This document shows, piece by piece, positions 43,941 through 53,628 of a stretch of DNA of 64,000 nucleotides. The notes beneath the pieces are model-generated. The model searched no databases. It was not told the origin of the DNA and worked only from the letters and a program-made list of their open reading frames with translations. Both the position numbers and the translations under genes were made by a program. The DNA is from Rhizobium giardinii bv. giardinii H152 (GTDB lineage Bacteria; Pseudomonadota; Alphaproteobacteria; Rhizobiales; Rhizobiaceae): NCBI RefSeq assembly GCF_000379605.1, contig NZ_KB902682.1, forward strand, positions 31,845 through 95,844, given 5' to 3'. Position 1 is the stretch's first letter, and each line of letters opens with the position of its first letter.

Positions 43941-44816
43941 TTACCCCAACGCGTGGCCGGCGAGGCCAAAGACAGCCGGTCCGCCTTCATTGGTGGTGAG
44001 GAAGCGGCGCCCCTTCGACATGGTCGTGACGGTCTCGGAAAGCGCCAGCCGGCTCTGCTGAAGAAACTCGGCGAATACGCCTTTCTCGCGCGTATCAATG
44101 CGCACGAAGTGGCCTGCCAGATCCTTAAGATGCACGGCTACGAGATGGATTGCATCCTGAGCATTGCTTGCCACTATCGGTCCGACCACATGGCCGCGCC
44201 CGAACTCGCGACACATGGAATAACCGACGATTTCGTCGCCGCGCCGAAGCGTGCAAACGGAGGCGCCTTCTGAAAGCAACGCCAGCAACCTCTCGCGATT
44301 GATTCCGAATGCCTGGGTGTCGAGAGCTGTGATCTCATGGAGCTTGTCGTTCGACAACTCGCTCAGTTGCCCGTTTAGATCTGGCAGTGGAGGAAGCCTG
44401 GGTGCAACGTCTCCCTGGTATTGATAGACGATCGCTTCCTTCGTGAACCCGAGCGAAATATAGAGGTTGTAAGCGGCTTTGGTCGAATTCAGGGCCAGAT
44501 TTCGGTCGCCGCACTGCTCAAACACTTGTTCCATGAGCCAGCGCCCATTTCCTTGTGCTTGCGTGCGGGGTGAGGTGATCACGAGTCCGATGGTGGCGAA
44601 ATCGTCCCCATGGGGAAACCACATTGCGCTTCCAAAGACACGCCCTATTCCATCGACCGCAACGATACCTCGGCCGGCGCGCCTTAGGAAATCCCAGTCT
44701 TTGGGCCGGTGTGGCCAACCGACACCCATCGACAGGGCGTGAAGCAGGCTCACATCGACACTGTCGATATCCTGGGCGATCAATTCGAATGACTTGAGGC
44801 GCACTGATTTTTGCAT
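43941..44816 (-). CDS. Two-domain GNAT acetyltransferase, paralogue A
   Basis: A 291-residue protein with an N-terminal GNAT domain and a C-terminal Acetyltransf_18-like domain. The acetyl-CoA loop reads TSPRTQAQGNGRWLMEQVF (Q-x-x-G-x-G). Features shared with the proteins at 55445 and 59056 are the WPHRPKDWDF entry motif, the GRGHVVGPIVASNAQDA block and the terminal GLAGHALG. No signal peptide. It is separate from, but on the same strand as, the M20 deacylase operon and next to the peptide importer. It would N-acetylate a small amine, amino acid or peptide; the substrate is not known. Confidence 0.8.
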   Translation of the reverse strand: MQKSVRLKSFELIAQDIDSVDVSLLHALSMGVGWPHRPKDWDFLRRAGRGIVAVDGIGRVFGSAMWFPHGDDFATIGLVITSPRTQAQGNGRWLMEQVFEQCGDRNLALNSTKAAYNLYISLGFTKEAIVYQYQGDVAPRLPPLPDLNGQLSELSNDKLHEITALDTQAFGINRERLLALLSEGASVCTLRRGDEIVGYSMCREFGRGHVVGPIVASNAQDAIHLVAVHLKDLAGHFVRIDTREKGVFAEFLQQSRLALSETVTTMSKGRRFLTTNEGGPAVFGLAGHALG

Positions 44817-45569
44817 TTAGGCTATCCGCTCCGTTCGCCGGATCGCGCAAGTCGACCACGGGCCAGCAGTGTCTTTGATCCTCGCGCAGATTGCAATCTA
44901 GTCACACTATCGCACGCCAAGATCAGCAGATTTGCCTTATTCGTAGTATTCCTTCGAAATCTTCAGCTAAACCCATTCCCAATTCAGCAGGGAAAACTTT
45001 TACCTCGACGTGGTCTCGGTACATGTGGTTGACCCTAAAACCAAATTGCTAGGTAAATGAACGTAAATGCCTGTGCGTCGCTGGCTGATCCCACGTTGTA
45101 CACTGATCGGTTCAAGCGGCGCCTTCTTCGAAGCCGCAGTCGTACCGACCAACACTGCTATTGCAGCGAGCGACTATTTTCGGTCCAACTGATCGATGAG
45201 GGCCAAGAAAATTGGCTGCCGTCGGATGACGGCAGCCAAAACTACTCGGGTAGGAGAGGGAGGGGAACCCATGTAGGATGGAGGACTGCGATGCGCTTCG
45301 CATCGTGGTACATCCAACGGTGATATCATAACACCTGCACCTCAGATGGGCTGCGGCATTCGCGGTCGCGCCAGCATGTTGTTTGGTTTGCCCGCTACTC
45401 TACAGCAGTATTAGCTGAGGCAGGACTGGTCATCGGGTGGAGGATTTCCACCGCGCTAACAACCGGAGCCTTCGACAGGGCACAGACACGATGGAACTTC
45501 GATTTTGATGAGTTCCTAGAGCTGATTGCCATTAGTTGACGGGTCGACACGACAGGGTCGTGCCTTGAC
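44817..45569. other. Gene-free stretch with a minus-strand terminator
   Basis: No convincing gene; the only strong element is the hairpin at 45212-45239. The C-terminal tail of the frame downstream of the cyclodeaminase relic (45395-45569) has no family signal. Confidence 0.4.
45212..45239 (-). terminator. Strong 12-bp hairpin terminator (minus strand)
   Basis: TTGGCTGCCGTC (45212-45223), loop GGAT, GACGGCAGCCAA (45228-45239): a perfect 12-bp stem. On the minus strand it is followed by TTTTCTTGG, a usable U-run, so it would end transcripts from the former cyclodeaminase gene at 45.6-45.9 kb. Confidence 0.75.
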
Positions 45570-45868
45570 CGTTTGCGGTGGCGAGGTGCCAAAGCGACGA
45601 CCAAGTCCTGAAGGGCTAGTCCGGCCATGTCGATAAAAGTGACATCTTCGAGATCGCGTTCAGTCGTACCCACCAACATGTCGCCGATCCCGATCGAGGG
45701 GCATTCGGAATCCCGTTGACCTTCGCCAATGGAACGCGATTGCTCGCGATCGCCTCCAAAGAGTCGGGATCGGCGAAGAATGCCCGCTGGGAGCTCTCGC
45801 TTGCCCTTTGTGTCGGTGCCTACACAATTAAGGTGCGTGGCTGCGCGGATCGCTTCGGGCGAAAACAA
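45570..45868 (-). pseudogene. Ornithine cyclodeaminase/mu-crystallin family relic (C-terminal half)
   Basis: The minus strand reads HLNCVGTDTKGKRELPAGIL, then SIGEGQRD, LVGTTERDLEDVTFIDMAGLALQDLVVA, the C-terminal NAD-binding half of ornithine/alanine-dehydrogenase-like enzymes (GAD..GKREL, ..TvFdstGlAlqDl). The N-terminal substrate half is missing and the frame ends without the normal C-terminus. It indicates an amino-acid or opine step that has been lost next to the peptide importer. Confidence 0.65.
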
Positions 45869-46514
45869 GGGTCCACCTCCCCGGCGCTGCAGTCACGCCA
45901 ATGTCGCTTTCGCTGACGGCTTCATTACCATGGCGCGGCATCGGTCCGTTCGTCCTGCAACTCTGGAACAGGAACTCACCCTTGAGCGCCATCACTACGG
46001 TGCCGGCACGATCGTCATGAAGAACGATGCGCCCGAACTGAGGACTCGCCAGCGCTATGGCGCGTCGCCGAGCGCTGTACGAAGGATGCGGTGGTTCGTT
46101 CTCGGTTCATCGATTGCCTGTTTGGTGCACTCTGAGTTCTTGTCGAACTTTGGACGGATTTAGCCCCGCGGATCCAGGGAATGAGAATATGCTAATTTCG
46201 ACCTTGGTTTCGGTAGTTCCTGCTGCGCCAACCGCAGTTTCAGCGATTCCATGGGAACATATCCAGCCATACTGCTTGGCATTCGGAGCGTTGACACGTC
46301 GAGATAGACGCATTCGAAGGATTCGAATGGCCGACAATCGCTGGTCCGTGTCCGTCATTGGGAATGCAGGGGTTGATCCCGTTTTACATTCACTTGCGGA
46401 GCAACCATGGCCGGTAGAGAATAAGCAGAGGCTTACATAGATTGCCTGCGGAGCGAGGAGCACAGTCGTAATCCACAGCAGACTTTCCGGCGCCGTTGAA
46501 TAGGAGGAGCCTTG
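45869..46514. other. Leader region of the peptide importer operon
   Basis: Short plus-strand frames occur (for example around 45954-46163) without recognisable families. The importer promoter is expected here; no clear -35/-10 pair could be assigned. Confidence 0.4.
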
Positions 46515-48179
46515 ATGGCCGTTAACACGAAGCCCAAACTGGTAGACGACGCGGCACTTTCGGTGCGCGGCCTGACAGTCGACCTGCCGAAAGGCATGGA
46601 ACGGGCTCATGCCGTCGAGAACATCTCATTTGATCTCAAGCGGGGTCAGATACTCTGCATTATCGGCGAGTCCGGTTCAGGCAAGTCGGTAACAGCAAAC
46701 ACGATCATGGGGCTCTTGCCGAAGATAATCCGCGTCTCTTCGGGGTCCATTTATCTTGACGGCACGGCGATAATCGGCGCATCGCCGAAAAAGCTGCGGG
46801 ATATGCGCGGCCGGGTCGTATCGATGATTTTTCAGGATCCGCTGTCGGCGCTCAACCCTCTGATGACGGTAGGCGAACAGATTACGGAAGCCATGGCCGC
46901 CCATGGGGTTGGCACGAAGGTATCGCGGCACAGCCGGGCCGTCGAGTTGCTGACTGAAGTGGGTCTGCCCGATCCGGAACTCATGTACTTCCAATACCCG
47001 TTCCGGCTTTCCGGCGGCCAACGCCAGCGCGTGATGATCGCCATGGCGCTCGCGCTCGAACCGAGTGTCCTGATCGCCGACGAGCCGACGACTGCACTCG
47101 ACGTCACGACGCAGGCGCAGATTCTCGAACTGATCCGGGAAATTCAGCGTCGCAAGGGCATGAGCGTGATGTTCATCACCCATGACTTCGGCGTCGTCGC
47201 AGAAATCGCGGACAGTGTCGTGGTCATGGAGAAGGGGCGCATCGTCGAGCAAGGCAGCGCCGAGCAGGTCCTGAAAGCACCCACCCATGCCTATACAAAG
47301 CGCCTGATCGCGGCCGTCCCGCGACTGACCGGCGAGAATCGTATCCCCCAGGAGACCGTCAGCAAGGCGGCGATCCTGAAGGTCGAGGGACTGGCCAAGA
47401 CATATCGCAGCGGCAGCGCGCTGTTCGGCAGCCAGCGTGTCGTGCCTGCGGTGAACGATGTTTCGTTCGACTTGGCACATGGGCGCACCCTGGGCGTTGT
47501 CGGCGAGAGCGGCTCCGGCAAATCGTCGCTGGGAAGACTTCTGATCAAGCTCCAGGACAGCGACGGCGGTCGAATCCTGTTTGAGGGCAACGACATCGCC
47601 AAGCTTTCGGAATCCGAGTTCCGTCCCCTGCGACCTCGCATCCAGATGATCTTCCAAGACCCTTTCGCATCGCTGAACCCGCGTTCGACCATCGGACAAA
47701 TCCTTACCGTCGGGCCCGTCGCGCACGGGATGTCCTATTCCCAGGCGCGTGAGGAGGCACGAGCGTTGCTTTCACATGTGGGCCTCGATGCTGGCGCCTT
47801 CGGCCGCTATCCGCACGAGTTCTCCGGTGGGCAACGCCAACGCATCGGGATCGCCCGAGCTTTGATGTTCAAACCAAAGCTGCTGATTGCTGACGAGGCA
47901 GTCTCTGCTCTCGACGTGTCCATCCAGGCTCAGATTCTCGAGCTGCTGGACAAAATCCAACGAGAAACCGGCGTTTCGATGATCTTCATCACCCATGATC
48001 TGCGCGTCGCCAGCCAGATCTGCGACGAAATCGCAGTGATGCAGAAAGGGCGGATTGTCGAACACGGTCCGCCATCTCAGATTTTCCTGGACCCGCAATC
48101 AGCCTACACGCGTGAGTTGGTGGCGGCAATTCCTGGAGAGCGACCGAGGAGCACCCGGCCGATTGCTGCGAACGTTTGA
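46515..48179 (+). CDS. Fused dipeptide/oligopeptide ABC transporter ATPase (DppD-DppF type)
   Basis: A 554-residue protein with two complete ABC cassettes. First half: Walker A GESGSGKSVT, Q-loop IFQDPLSAL, signature LSGGQRQRV, Walker B VLIADEPTTALD, H-loop ITHDFG. Second half: GESGSGKSSL, IFQDPFASL, FSGGQRQRIG, LLIADEAVSALD, ITHDLR. A change from DEP to DEA in the second Walker B does not touch the catalytic Glu. ATG 46515 has GGAGGAGCC upstream. It powers the permeases at 49.9-51.8 kb. A decayed paralogue is at 4501-5488. Confidence 0.92.
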   Translation: MAVNTKPKLVDDAALSVRGLTVDLPKGMERAHAVENISFDLKRGQILCIIGESGSGKSVTANTIMGLLPKIIRVSSGSIYLDGTAIIGASPKKLRDMRGRVVSMIFQDPLSALNPLMTVGEQITEAMAAHGVGTKVSRHSRAVELLTEVGLPDPELMYFQYPFRLSGGQRQRVMIAMALALEPSVLIADEPTTALDVTTQAQILELIREIQRRKGMSVMFITHDFGVVAEIADSVVVMEKGRIVEQGSAEQVLKAPTHAYTKRLIAAVPRLTGENRIPQETVSKAAILKVEGLAKTYRSGSALFGSQRVVPAVNDVSFDLAHGRTLGVVGESGSGKSSLGRLLIKLQDSDGGRILFEGNDIAKLSESEFRPLRPRIQMIFQDPFASLNPRSTIGQILTVGPVAHGMSYSQAREEARALLSHVGLDAGAFGRYPHEFSGGQRQRIGIARALMFKPKLLIADEAVSALDVSIQAQILELLDKIQRETGVSMIFITHDLRVASQICDEIAVMQKGRIVEHGPPSQIFLDPQSAYTRELVAAIPGERPRSTRPIAANV

Positions 48180-48216
48180 GGACCACGGCGAATATCGCCA
48201 CTACGGAGAAGAGATT

Positions 48217-49887
48217 ATGACCAAAGATTTCACGACCGGATCGACCTACTCGCGACGCGACGCGCTGCGCCTCATGGCAGCGGGCGGCGTCGCCTGCTTT
48301 GCCGCCCCCAACCTCTTCGGCAAGCCTGCCTTCGCGCAAAACCCTCCAACAACCCCCACCGGCCGCGTCGTCGTCGGGCTTTCTCAAGAACCCACCGTCT
48401 TCAACCCCCTGATGGCGCATACCGAGGTCGACGATGCACTGCATTTCTCGGTGTTCGATGCGCTCTTTCGAATGGACCCCAAGGGCGTTCTTCAGCCCAA
48501 TCTCGCGGCCGAAGTGCCCACACAGAAAAATGGCGGTATTTCGCAGGACGGCCTGCAGTGGCGCATTCGTCTGCGTGACGACGTCCGCTGGCACGACGGC
48601 GAACCCTTCACGGCTGAGGATGTGAAGTTTACTCTCGAACTCGTCACTAACCCTAACTTCCGCGCGTGGCGCACCAGCGGCCATTCATTGGTGCGCGATA
48701 TCAAAGTGGTCTCACCGACCGAGATCACCTGGCGAATGGAGAGCGTGTTCGCCCCTTACCTGTCGTTTCTCGCCGAAACCTTCATGGTGCCCAAGCACAT
48801 CCTCGAAAAAGAAGCCGATCCCAATGCCGCCGCCTTCAATCAGACGCCTGTCGGCACTGGCGCATTCAAGTGGGCGCAGCGCATTGCCGGCGACCATATC
48901 GAACTCGTCGCGAACGCGGACTATTTTGGCGAAGGTCCATATGTCGAGCGGCTCGTCCTCAAATACATTCCTGACATGACGGTGCTCTACACCCAGTTTG
49001 TAAGTGGCGACATCGACCTTGTCGACCAGGCATACATAACCGCCGACCATTATGAGGAAGCCAGCAAATTACCGGGTCGTGTGGTAACCCTGGAGCCGGG
49101 GGCGTCGGTCGAGTCGATCTATCTCAATCTTGAGAAGCCGCAATTCAAGGATCCGGCAGTGCGCCAGGCGCTCTATGCCGCAATAGATAGAAAAACGATC
49201 ATCGACGCAATCTATTACGGGATCCACAAACCCACCGAGACGTTCATGCCGCAGAATTCCTACTACTACAATCCGGACCTGCCGGCGCAGGAGTACAGCA
49301 TCGACAAGGCGCGCCAGATCCTCGACGAAGCCGGTTGGGTACCGGGCTCGGATGGAATCCGCGCGAAGGACGGCGTTCGGTTGTCGTTCTCCAACGCAAC
49401 GACGGCAGGCAACAATCTGCGTGAGCAGGTGCAGCAGTTCCTGCAGCAATCGTTCGCCGAAATCGGCGTCGAGATGACCATATCGAACCTGCCAGGGGCG
49501 GTCATGTGGGGCGATTTCTGGCTCAAATCGCAGTTCGACTCCGCCATCTCCGGTGTAACCAATGTCATCGCGGCCGACCCCGATGTCACCAACCGCCTGC
49601 ACACCAGCGCAATTGTTGCAAAGGGCGGAAAGGGCTCGAACACCGGCCAATACTCCAACCCCGAGGTCGACGCGCTGCTCGAAAAAGGTGCCCGCACCTT
49701 CGACCCGGAAGCACGGCGCGCCATCTATCTTCGTGTGCAGGAAATCGTCCGCCAGGACCTGCCGTTCCTGCCGCTGTTTGCCTACACCAACGTGTTCGGC
49801 CGCAAGGAAGGGCTCGAGGGCTTCGAGGCCAATTCCAACACCCGCGTCGCATCCTGGCATGCCGCCGCATGGCATTGGAAGAGCTGA
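48217..49887 (+). CDS. ABC transporter substrate-binding protein, family 5, Tat-exported
   Basis: A 556-residue periplasmic solute-binding protein of the DppA/OppA family. The N-terminus has a twin-arginine signal (SRRDALRLMAAGGVACFAAP), so it is probably exported folded through Tat. Family marks are GLSQEPTVFNPLM, LQWRIRLRDDVRWHDGEPFTAEDV and VRQALYAAIDRKTI. ATG 48217 has ACGGAGAAGAG upstream; the open frame before it overlaps the ATPase gene. Ligands of this family range from peptides to opines, polyamines and glutathione. Neighbouring amine-oxidase-like enzymes favour an amine or N-substituted amino acid. Confidence 0.9.
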   Translation: MTKDFTTGSTYSRRDALRLMAAGGVACFAAPNLFGKPAFAQNPPTTPTGRVVVGLSQEPTVFNPLMAHTEVDDALHFSVFDALFRMDPKGVLQPNLAAEVPTQKNGGISQDGLQWRIRLRDDVRWHDGEPFTAEDVKFTLELVTNPNFRAWRTSGHSLVRDIKVVSPTEITWRMESVFAPYLSFLAETFMVPKHILEKEADPNAAAFNQTPVGTGAFKWAQRIAGDHIELVANADYFGEGPYVERLVLKYIPDMTVLYTQFVSGDIDLVDQAYITADHYEEASKLPGRVVTLEPGASVESIYLNLEKPQFKDPAVRQALYAAIDRKTIIDAIYYGIHKPTETFMPQNSYYYNPDLPAQEYSIDKARQILDEAGWVPGSDGIRAKDGVRLSFSNATTAGNNLREQVQQFLQQSFAEIGVEMTISNLPGAVMWGDFWLKSQFDSAISGVTNVIAADPDVTNRLHTSAIVAKGGKGSNTGQYSNPEVDALLEKGARTFDPEARRAIYLRVQEIVRQDLPFLPLFAYTNVFGRKEGLEGFEANSNTRVASWHAAAWHWKS

Positions 49888-49892
49888 CCTTC

Positions 49893-49922
49893 GCCGCCGC
49901 CGTCGCGAGTTGCGGCGGCGGC
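49893..49922 (+). terminator. Intercistronic GC-rich hairpin after the binding-protein gene
   Basis: GCCGCCGCC (49893-49901) and GGCGGCGGC (49914-49922) form a 9-bp stem without a U-run, 6 bp after the stop. Such hairpins commonly stabilise the upstream mRNA so that the binding protein is made in excess of the permeases. Confidence 0.6.
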
Positions 49923-49955
49923 CCCATCCATTGACGCTGTCATGAGGAGAGCTGA

Positions 49956-50906
49956 ATGCGCGGCTTCCTATTAAACCGGCTCTCCCAGAGCCTCGTCCTG
50001 CTCCTGATCGTTTCCGTCATCGGGTTCGTCGTCCTGAACCTGATCCCGGGTGGCCCGTTGGCGCAATTTGGGCTTGATCCCAGCATGACGCAGGATGATC
50101 TCGATCGTCTCAAAGAACAATTGGGGCTCAACCGTCCGCTGTGGATGCAATATCTGGACTGGGCCTGGCGCCTTGTGCAGGGTGACTGGGGTCACTCCTT
50201 CCGCGACGGCGCGCCGGTTCTGGACGTAATCGGCCGGCACATTTTTGCAACGCTGTTGTTAATGGGGTCTTCCACGGTCATCGCGATTGCCGTCGGAACG
50301 TGGATCGGCATCCGTGGCGCCACGCACCGGTATTCGGTGTTCGACTATCTGGGGACGGTCGGCGCCATGGTGGCGCTGTCTATCCCGACCTTCTGGTTCG
50401 GGCTTATCGGCATCTACGTCTTTTCGCTTCAGTTGGGCTGGTTGCCGGCCGGCAACATGTACACGATCGGGGATGGCTCGGCACTGAATTACATGCATCA
50501 CCTGATCCTGCCGAGCATAGTGCTGGCGCTGGTCCATGTCGCGATCTGGAGCCGCTATATGCGATCCGCGACGCTTGACGTCATCAGCCAGGAATTCGTC
50601 AAAACAGCGCGCGCCAAGGGACTAAGCGAGCGGCGGATATTGATGAAACATGTCGTCGGCAACGCCCTGCTGCCAATGATCACGCTGGCGGGAGTGCAGC
50701 TTCCGAGTGTCCTGACCGGCGCCTTGGTTACCGAGACGGTGTTCACATGGCCCGGAATGGGTCGGCTGTTTCTGGATAGCCTCGGCTACAGCGACTATCC
50801 GGTGGTGATGGGACTGCTGATGTTCTCGGCCATTCTCGTAATCCTGGGCAATCTCATCGCCGACATCGCCGTCGCGGTCATCGACCCACGCATTCGCTTG
50901 AGTTAA
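49956..50906 (+). CDS. ABC transporter permease, DppB type
   Basis: A 316-residue inner-membrane permease with the DppB layout: first helix SLVLLLIVSVIGFVVLNLIPGGP, about six helices, and the EAA loop that contacts the ATPase at FVKTARAKGLSERRILMKHVVGNALLPMIT. The C-terminus ends VAVIDPRIRLS, as usual. GAGGAGAGC precedes the ATG. It works with the DppC-like protein encoded 36 bp downstream. Confidence 0.92.
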   Translation: MRGFLLNRLSQSLVLLLIVSVIGFVVLNLIPGGPLAQFGLDPSMTQDDLDRLKEQLGLNRPLWMQYLDWAWRLVQGDWGHSFRDGAPVLDVIGRHIFATLLLMGSSTVIAIAVGTWIGIRGATHRYSVFDYLGTVGAMVALSIPTFWFGLIGIYVFSLQLGWLPAGNMYTIGDGSALNYMHHLILPSIVLALVHVAIWSRYMRSATLDVISQEFVKTARAKGLSERRILMKHVVGNALLPMITLAGVQLPSVLTGALVTETVFTWPGMGRLFLDSLGYSDYPVVMGLLMFSAILVILGNLIADIAVAVIDPRIRLS

Positions 50907-50942
50907 GCGCGTCATGAGACGCTCAACAGGGAGTCATCACTT

Positions 50943-51815
50943 ATGACCGCAATCGCCGCAAATTCGAACCTGGACCGTTGGTGGAACAGCCGAACCGCAC
51001 GCCGATTTATGAGCCACCATCTGGCTCTCCTCGGGATGGTCATGATCGCCTTATTAACGCTGGCGTGTGTCTTGGGTCCGCACCTGCTGCCCTATGATTC
51101 ACTCTATATCGATCTGCGCGCCCGTTTTGCGCCTCCCTTGACCGGCAGTCACTATCTGGGCACCGATCCCCTGGGACGGGACGTGGCGGCCCGGCTCTTC
51201 ATGGCGGGACGGATTTCCCTGCTGGTCGGCTTTTCCGCCATGCTCTTGTCGACGCTCATCGGAACGCTCGTGGGCGTGATTGCGGGGTACCGCGGCGGCT
51301 GGCTAGGCATGGCGCTGATGCGCACAGTGGATGGCTTTCTGTCCTTCCCGTCGATCTTCCTGGTGCTGGCCCTCGCCGCAGCACTGAAACCCAGCCCGAT
51401 CATGATTACCGTTGTCATCGCCGTCTCCAGCTGGATGGAGGTTGCCCGGATTGTCGAGGCCGAGGTCCGCTCGCTTCGCGAACGCGAGTTCGTCCAGGCC
51501 GGGCGCATGTTGGGGCTAAGCGGAACCCATATCATGTTCCGCGAGATCCTGCCCAACGCCATCGGTCCGATCATCGTTGCGGCTACTCTGACTGTTGCCC
51601 GGGCGATCCTCATGGAGGCCTATATCAGCTTCCTTGGCTATGGAATTCAGCCACCGCTGCCCAGTTGGGGCAACATGCTGAACGGCGCGCAGCAGTATCT
51701 GGGAACCGCACCGTGGCTGGCGATCATTCCTGGTGCCGCCATTACCATCGCGGTCACCAGCTTCAACTTCATTGGCGACGGCCTGCGTGACGCGTTCGAT
51801 GTTCGCGGGGACTGA
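50943..51815 (+). CDS. ABC transporter permease, DppC type
   Basis: A 290-residue permease partner of DppB. It begins with a cytoplasmic leader then HHLALLGMVMIALLTLACVLGP, contains GTDPLGRDVAARLFMAGRISLLVGF and the EAA loop EFVQAGRMLGLSGTHIMFREILPNAIGPIIV, and ends LPSWGNMLNGAQQYLG...NFIGDGLRDAFDVRGD. That last segment is duplicated in the relic at 5313-5488. GGGAGTC precedes the ATG. Confidence 0.92.
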   Translation: MTAIAANSNLDRWWNSRTARRFMSHHLALLGMVMIALLTLACVLGPHLLPYDSLYIDLRARFAPPLTGSHYLGTDPLGRDVAARLFMAGRISLLVGFSAMLLSTLIGTLVGVIAGYRGGWLGMALMRTVDGFLSFPSIFLVLALAAALKPSPIMITVVIAVSSWMEVARIVEAEVRSLREREFVQAGRMLGLSGTHIMFREILPNAIGPIIVAATLTVARAILMEAYISFLGYGIQPPLPSWGNMLNGAQQYLGTAPWLAIIPGAAITIAVTSFNFIGDGLRDAFDVRGD

Positions 51816-51990
51816 CGGCAAGGAAATCCGATCTGATCGGCAGGACGGGGGAAGCGTCACCCCCGCTCGTCGATTGTTTCGAGTGTCGTCTGATAACCGC
51901 AGACTTTTGATCAACGAGCAGCCGCAAAAGTCGACTGTCTTTCTCCGCAATCCAGAAGGCCTTGGCCAAACGCAACGAGAAGTTAATCCC

Positions 51991-53301
51991 ATGGGCGACT
52001 CCACAATCGCAGACAAGAACTCACCCTACTGGTGGGAAGCGGCACCCGTCAAACCACTGCCGCGGCAGCCGCTGGCCAAGAAACTCGATGTGGCGATCAT
52101 AGGCGCCGGATACGCCGGGTTATCGGCCGGGCTCGTTCTGGCGCGCGAGGGGCGTTCGGTCGCCGCCTTCGATGCGATGAACCCGGGCGAGGGCGCCTCG
52201 TCGCGCAATGGGGGCATTACCAGCGGAAGCATTCGCCCGGACTACGCCGCAATCACCCGGCGCTTCGGCGAAGACAAAGCCATCGCCATCGAGGCCGAGG
52301 GCAAGCTCGCTCGCGAGTTCCTCTATGACTTCATCAAGACCGAAGGGCTGGACTGCGACTTCAATCTGGTCGGCCAGTTCAAGGGCGTCATCGGGTTCGA
52401 CCAGTACGAGAAGACCGCCCGAAACGCCGAGACCCTGGCAAAAAGGCTAGGTATCGAGTCTTACGCCGTGCCGTATGCCGAACAACGCGACTATATCGGC
52501 ACCGATTTCTATCGCGGCGGCATGGTGCGGATGGATATTGGCGGGCTGCATCCGGCCAAGTTTCACGCTGAACTCCTAAGGGTGTCACTGGCTTCCGGAC
52601 TGACGGTCCATTCCGGGACGCGTGTGACTTCGGTAGAGAAAGATGGCTCCGAGTTTCGCGTCACGACGTCGGCCGGCACGGTTCGAGCGCGTCAGGTCCT
52701 GGTCTGCACGGACGGCTATACCGATGGTGCGGTGCCCTTCCTGCGCCGCCGACTGGTGCCGGTTCGCAGCCGCATAATCGTAACAGAGGAACTCACCCCT
52801 GACGTCATGGCGCGGCTGATGCCGAAGCAGATGACGGTGACCGAAGGCCGCCAGCTCGGATTCTACTATCGACCGACGCCGGACGGCAAACGCATCCTGT
52901 TGGGCGGGCGGGACAGCTCTCGCGCCGGCGATCCGGATGGGCCTAAGCTCGTTCTGCGCAAGGGACTCGTGAATCTCTTCCCCGAACTTAAAAACGTCCG
53001 TCTGTCGCACACCTGGTTCGGCAATGTCGCGATGCACCGCGACATGCTGCCCCGCATCTTCGAAAAGGACGGTGTGGTTTATGCCACCGGATTCTGCGGT
53101 TCGGGGGTAGTCTGGGCACCGTGGGTGGGCATACACGCCGCCCACAAGCTGCTGGGCCATCGCCAACAGGCGCACAGCGCCTTTGACTTCCGACCGCCGG
53201 CCTTCATTCCATTTTACAACGGCAACCCATGGTTTATGCCGGCCATTATTCAAGGCTATCGCATCCAGGACCAAATCGCCTTCTACCGTGCTAGCCGCTG
53301 A
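51991..53301 (+). CDS. FAD-dependent oxidoreductase, DAO/PuuB-like family
   Basis: A 436-residue DAO-superfamily enzyme. The FAD fold is VAIIGAGYAGLSAGLVLAREG with GEGASSRNGGITSG as the following flavin loop; the C-terminal FGNVAMHRDMLPR...YATGFCGSGVVWAP is the second flavin/substrate region. The leader SPYWWEAAP resembles PuuB-type gamma-glutamylputrescine oxidases. ATG 51991 has GAGAAG upstream; the open frame from 51733 overlaps the permease. It lies 175 bp downstream of the permease and is probably cotranscribed, so it should oxidise the imported amine or N-substituted amino acid. Confidence 0.8.
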   Translation: MGDSTIADKNSPYWWEAAPVKPLPRQPLAKKLDVAIIGAGYAGLSAGLVLAREGRSVAAFDAMNPGEGASSRNGGITSGSIRPDYAAITRRFGEDKAIAIEAEGKLAREFLYDFIKTEGLDCDFNLVGQFKGVIGFDQYEKTARNAETLAKRLGIESYAVPYAEQRDYIGTDFYRGGMVRMDIGGLHPAKFHAELLRVSLASGLTVHSGTRVTSVEKDGSEFRVTTSAGTVRARQVLVCTDGYTDGAVPFLRRRLVPVRSRIIVTEELTPDVMARLMPKQMTVTEGRQLGFYYRPTPDGKRILLGGRDSSRAGDPDGPKLVLRKGLVNLFPELKNVRLSHTWFGNVAMHRDMLPRIFEKDGVVYATGFCGSGVVWAPWVGIHAAHKLLGHRQQAHSAFDFRPPAFIPFYNGNPWFMPAIIQGYRIQDQIAFYRASR

Positions 53302-53628
53302 GAAGATGTCCGGGCCCCGGCCCTTTGGCGGGAGCCGACCCCTCGGCAGAAACCTCGTGGCAACGACCGAAGATGTGACTGCCGAGTGCCGCAAAAACGT
53401 TATTTTCCACCGCGACCACACCGCTAGTCGATACATGCTGCTTGTCATCCTTCGTTAGTCTTAGCTGAGGAACAGGTCGAGGGGCAGTTTTGTCCCGTGT
53501 CTCCATCCCTCGTTCAGGCGCGCCCGTCGGTGATCCCGTGTTGAGGGGATGCCGAAGGCGCGGGACGGAACTTCATGCACCGCGGCGGTTCTTGCGGCCG
53601 ACGCGTCTGATCGTCAGAGAGGAACACT
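53302..53628. other. Gene-free stretch before the GabD-like gene
   Basis: No gene or clear repeat was found. GAGAGGAACACT just before 53629 is the ribosome site of the next gene. Confidence 0.4.

Noticed and set aside
46677..47726. 349-codon minus-strand frame opposite the fused ATPase gene
   Set aside because: Antisense shadow of two conserved ABC cassettes.
49893..49922. Reading the hairpin as the true end of the binding-protein transcript
   Set aside because: No U-run follows and the permease genes continue immediately in the same direction, so an mRNA-stability role is more likely than full termination.
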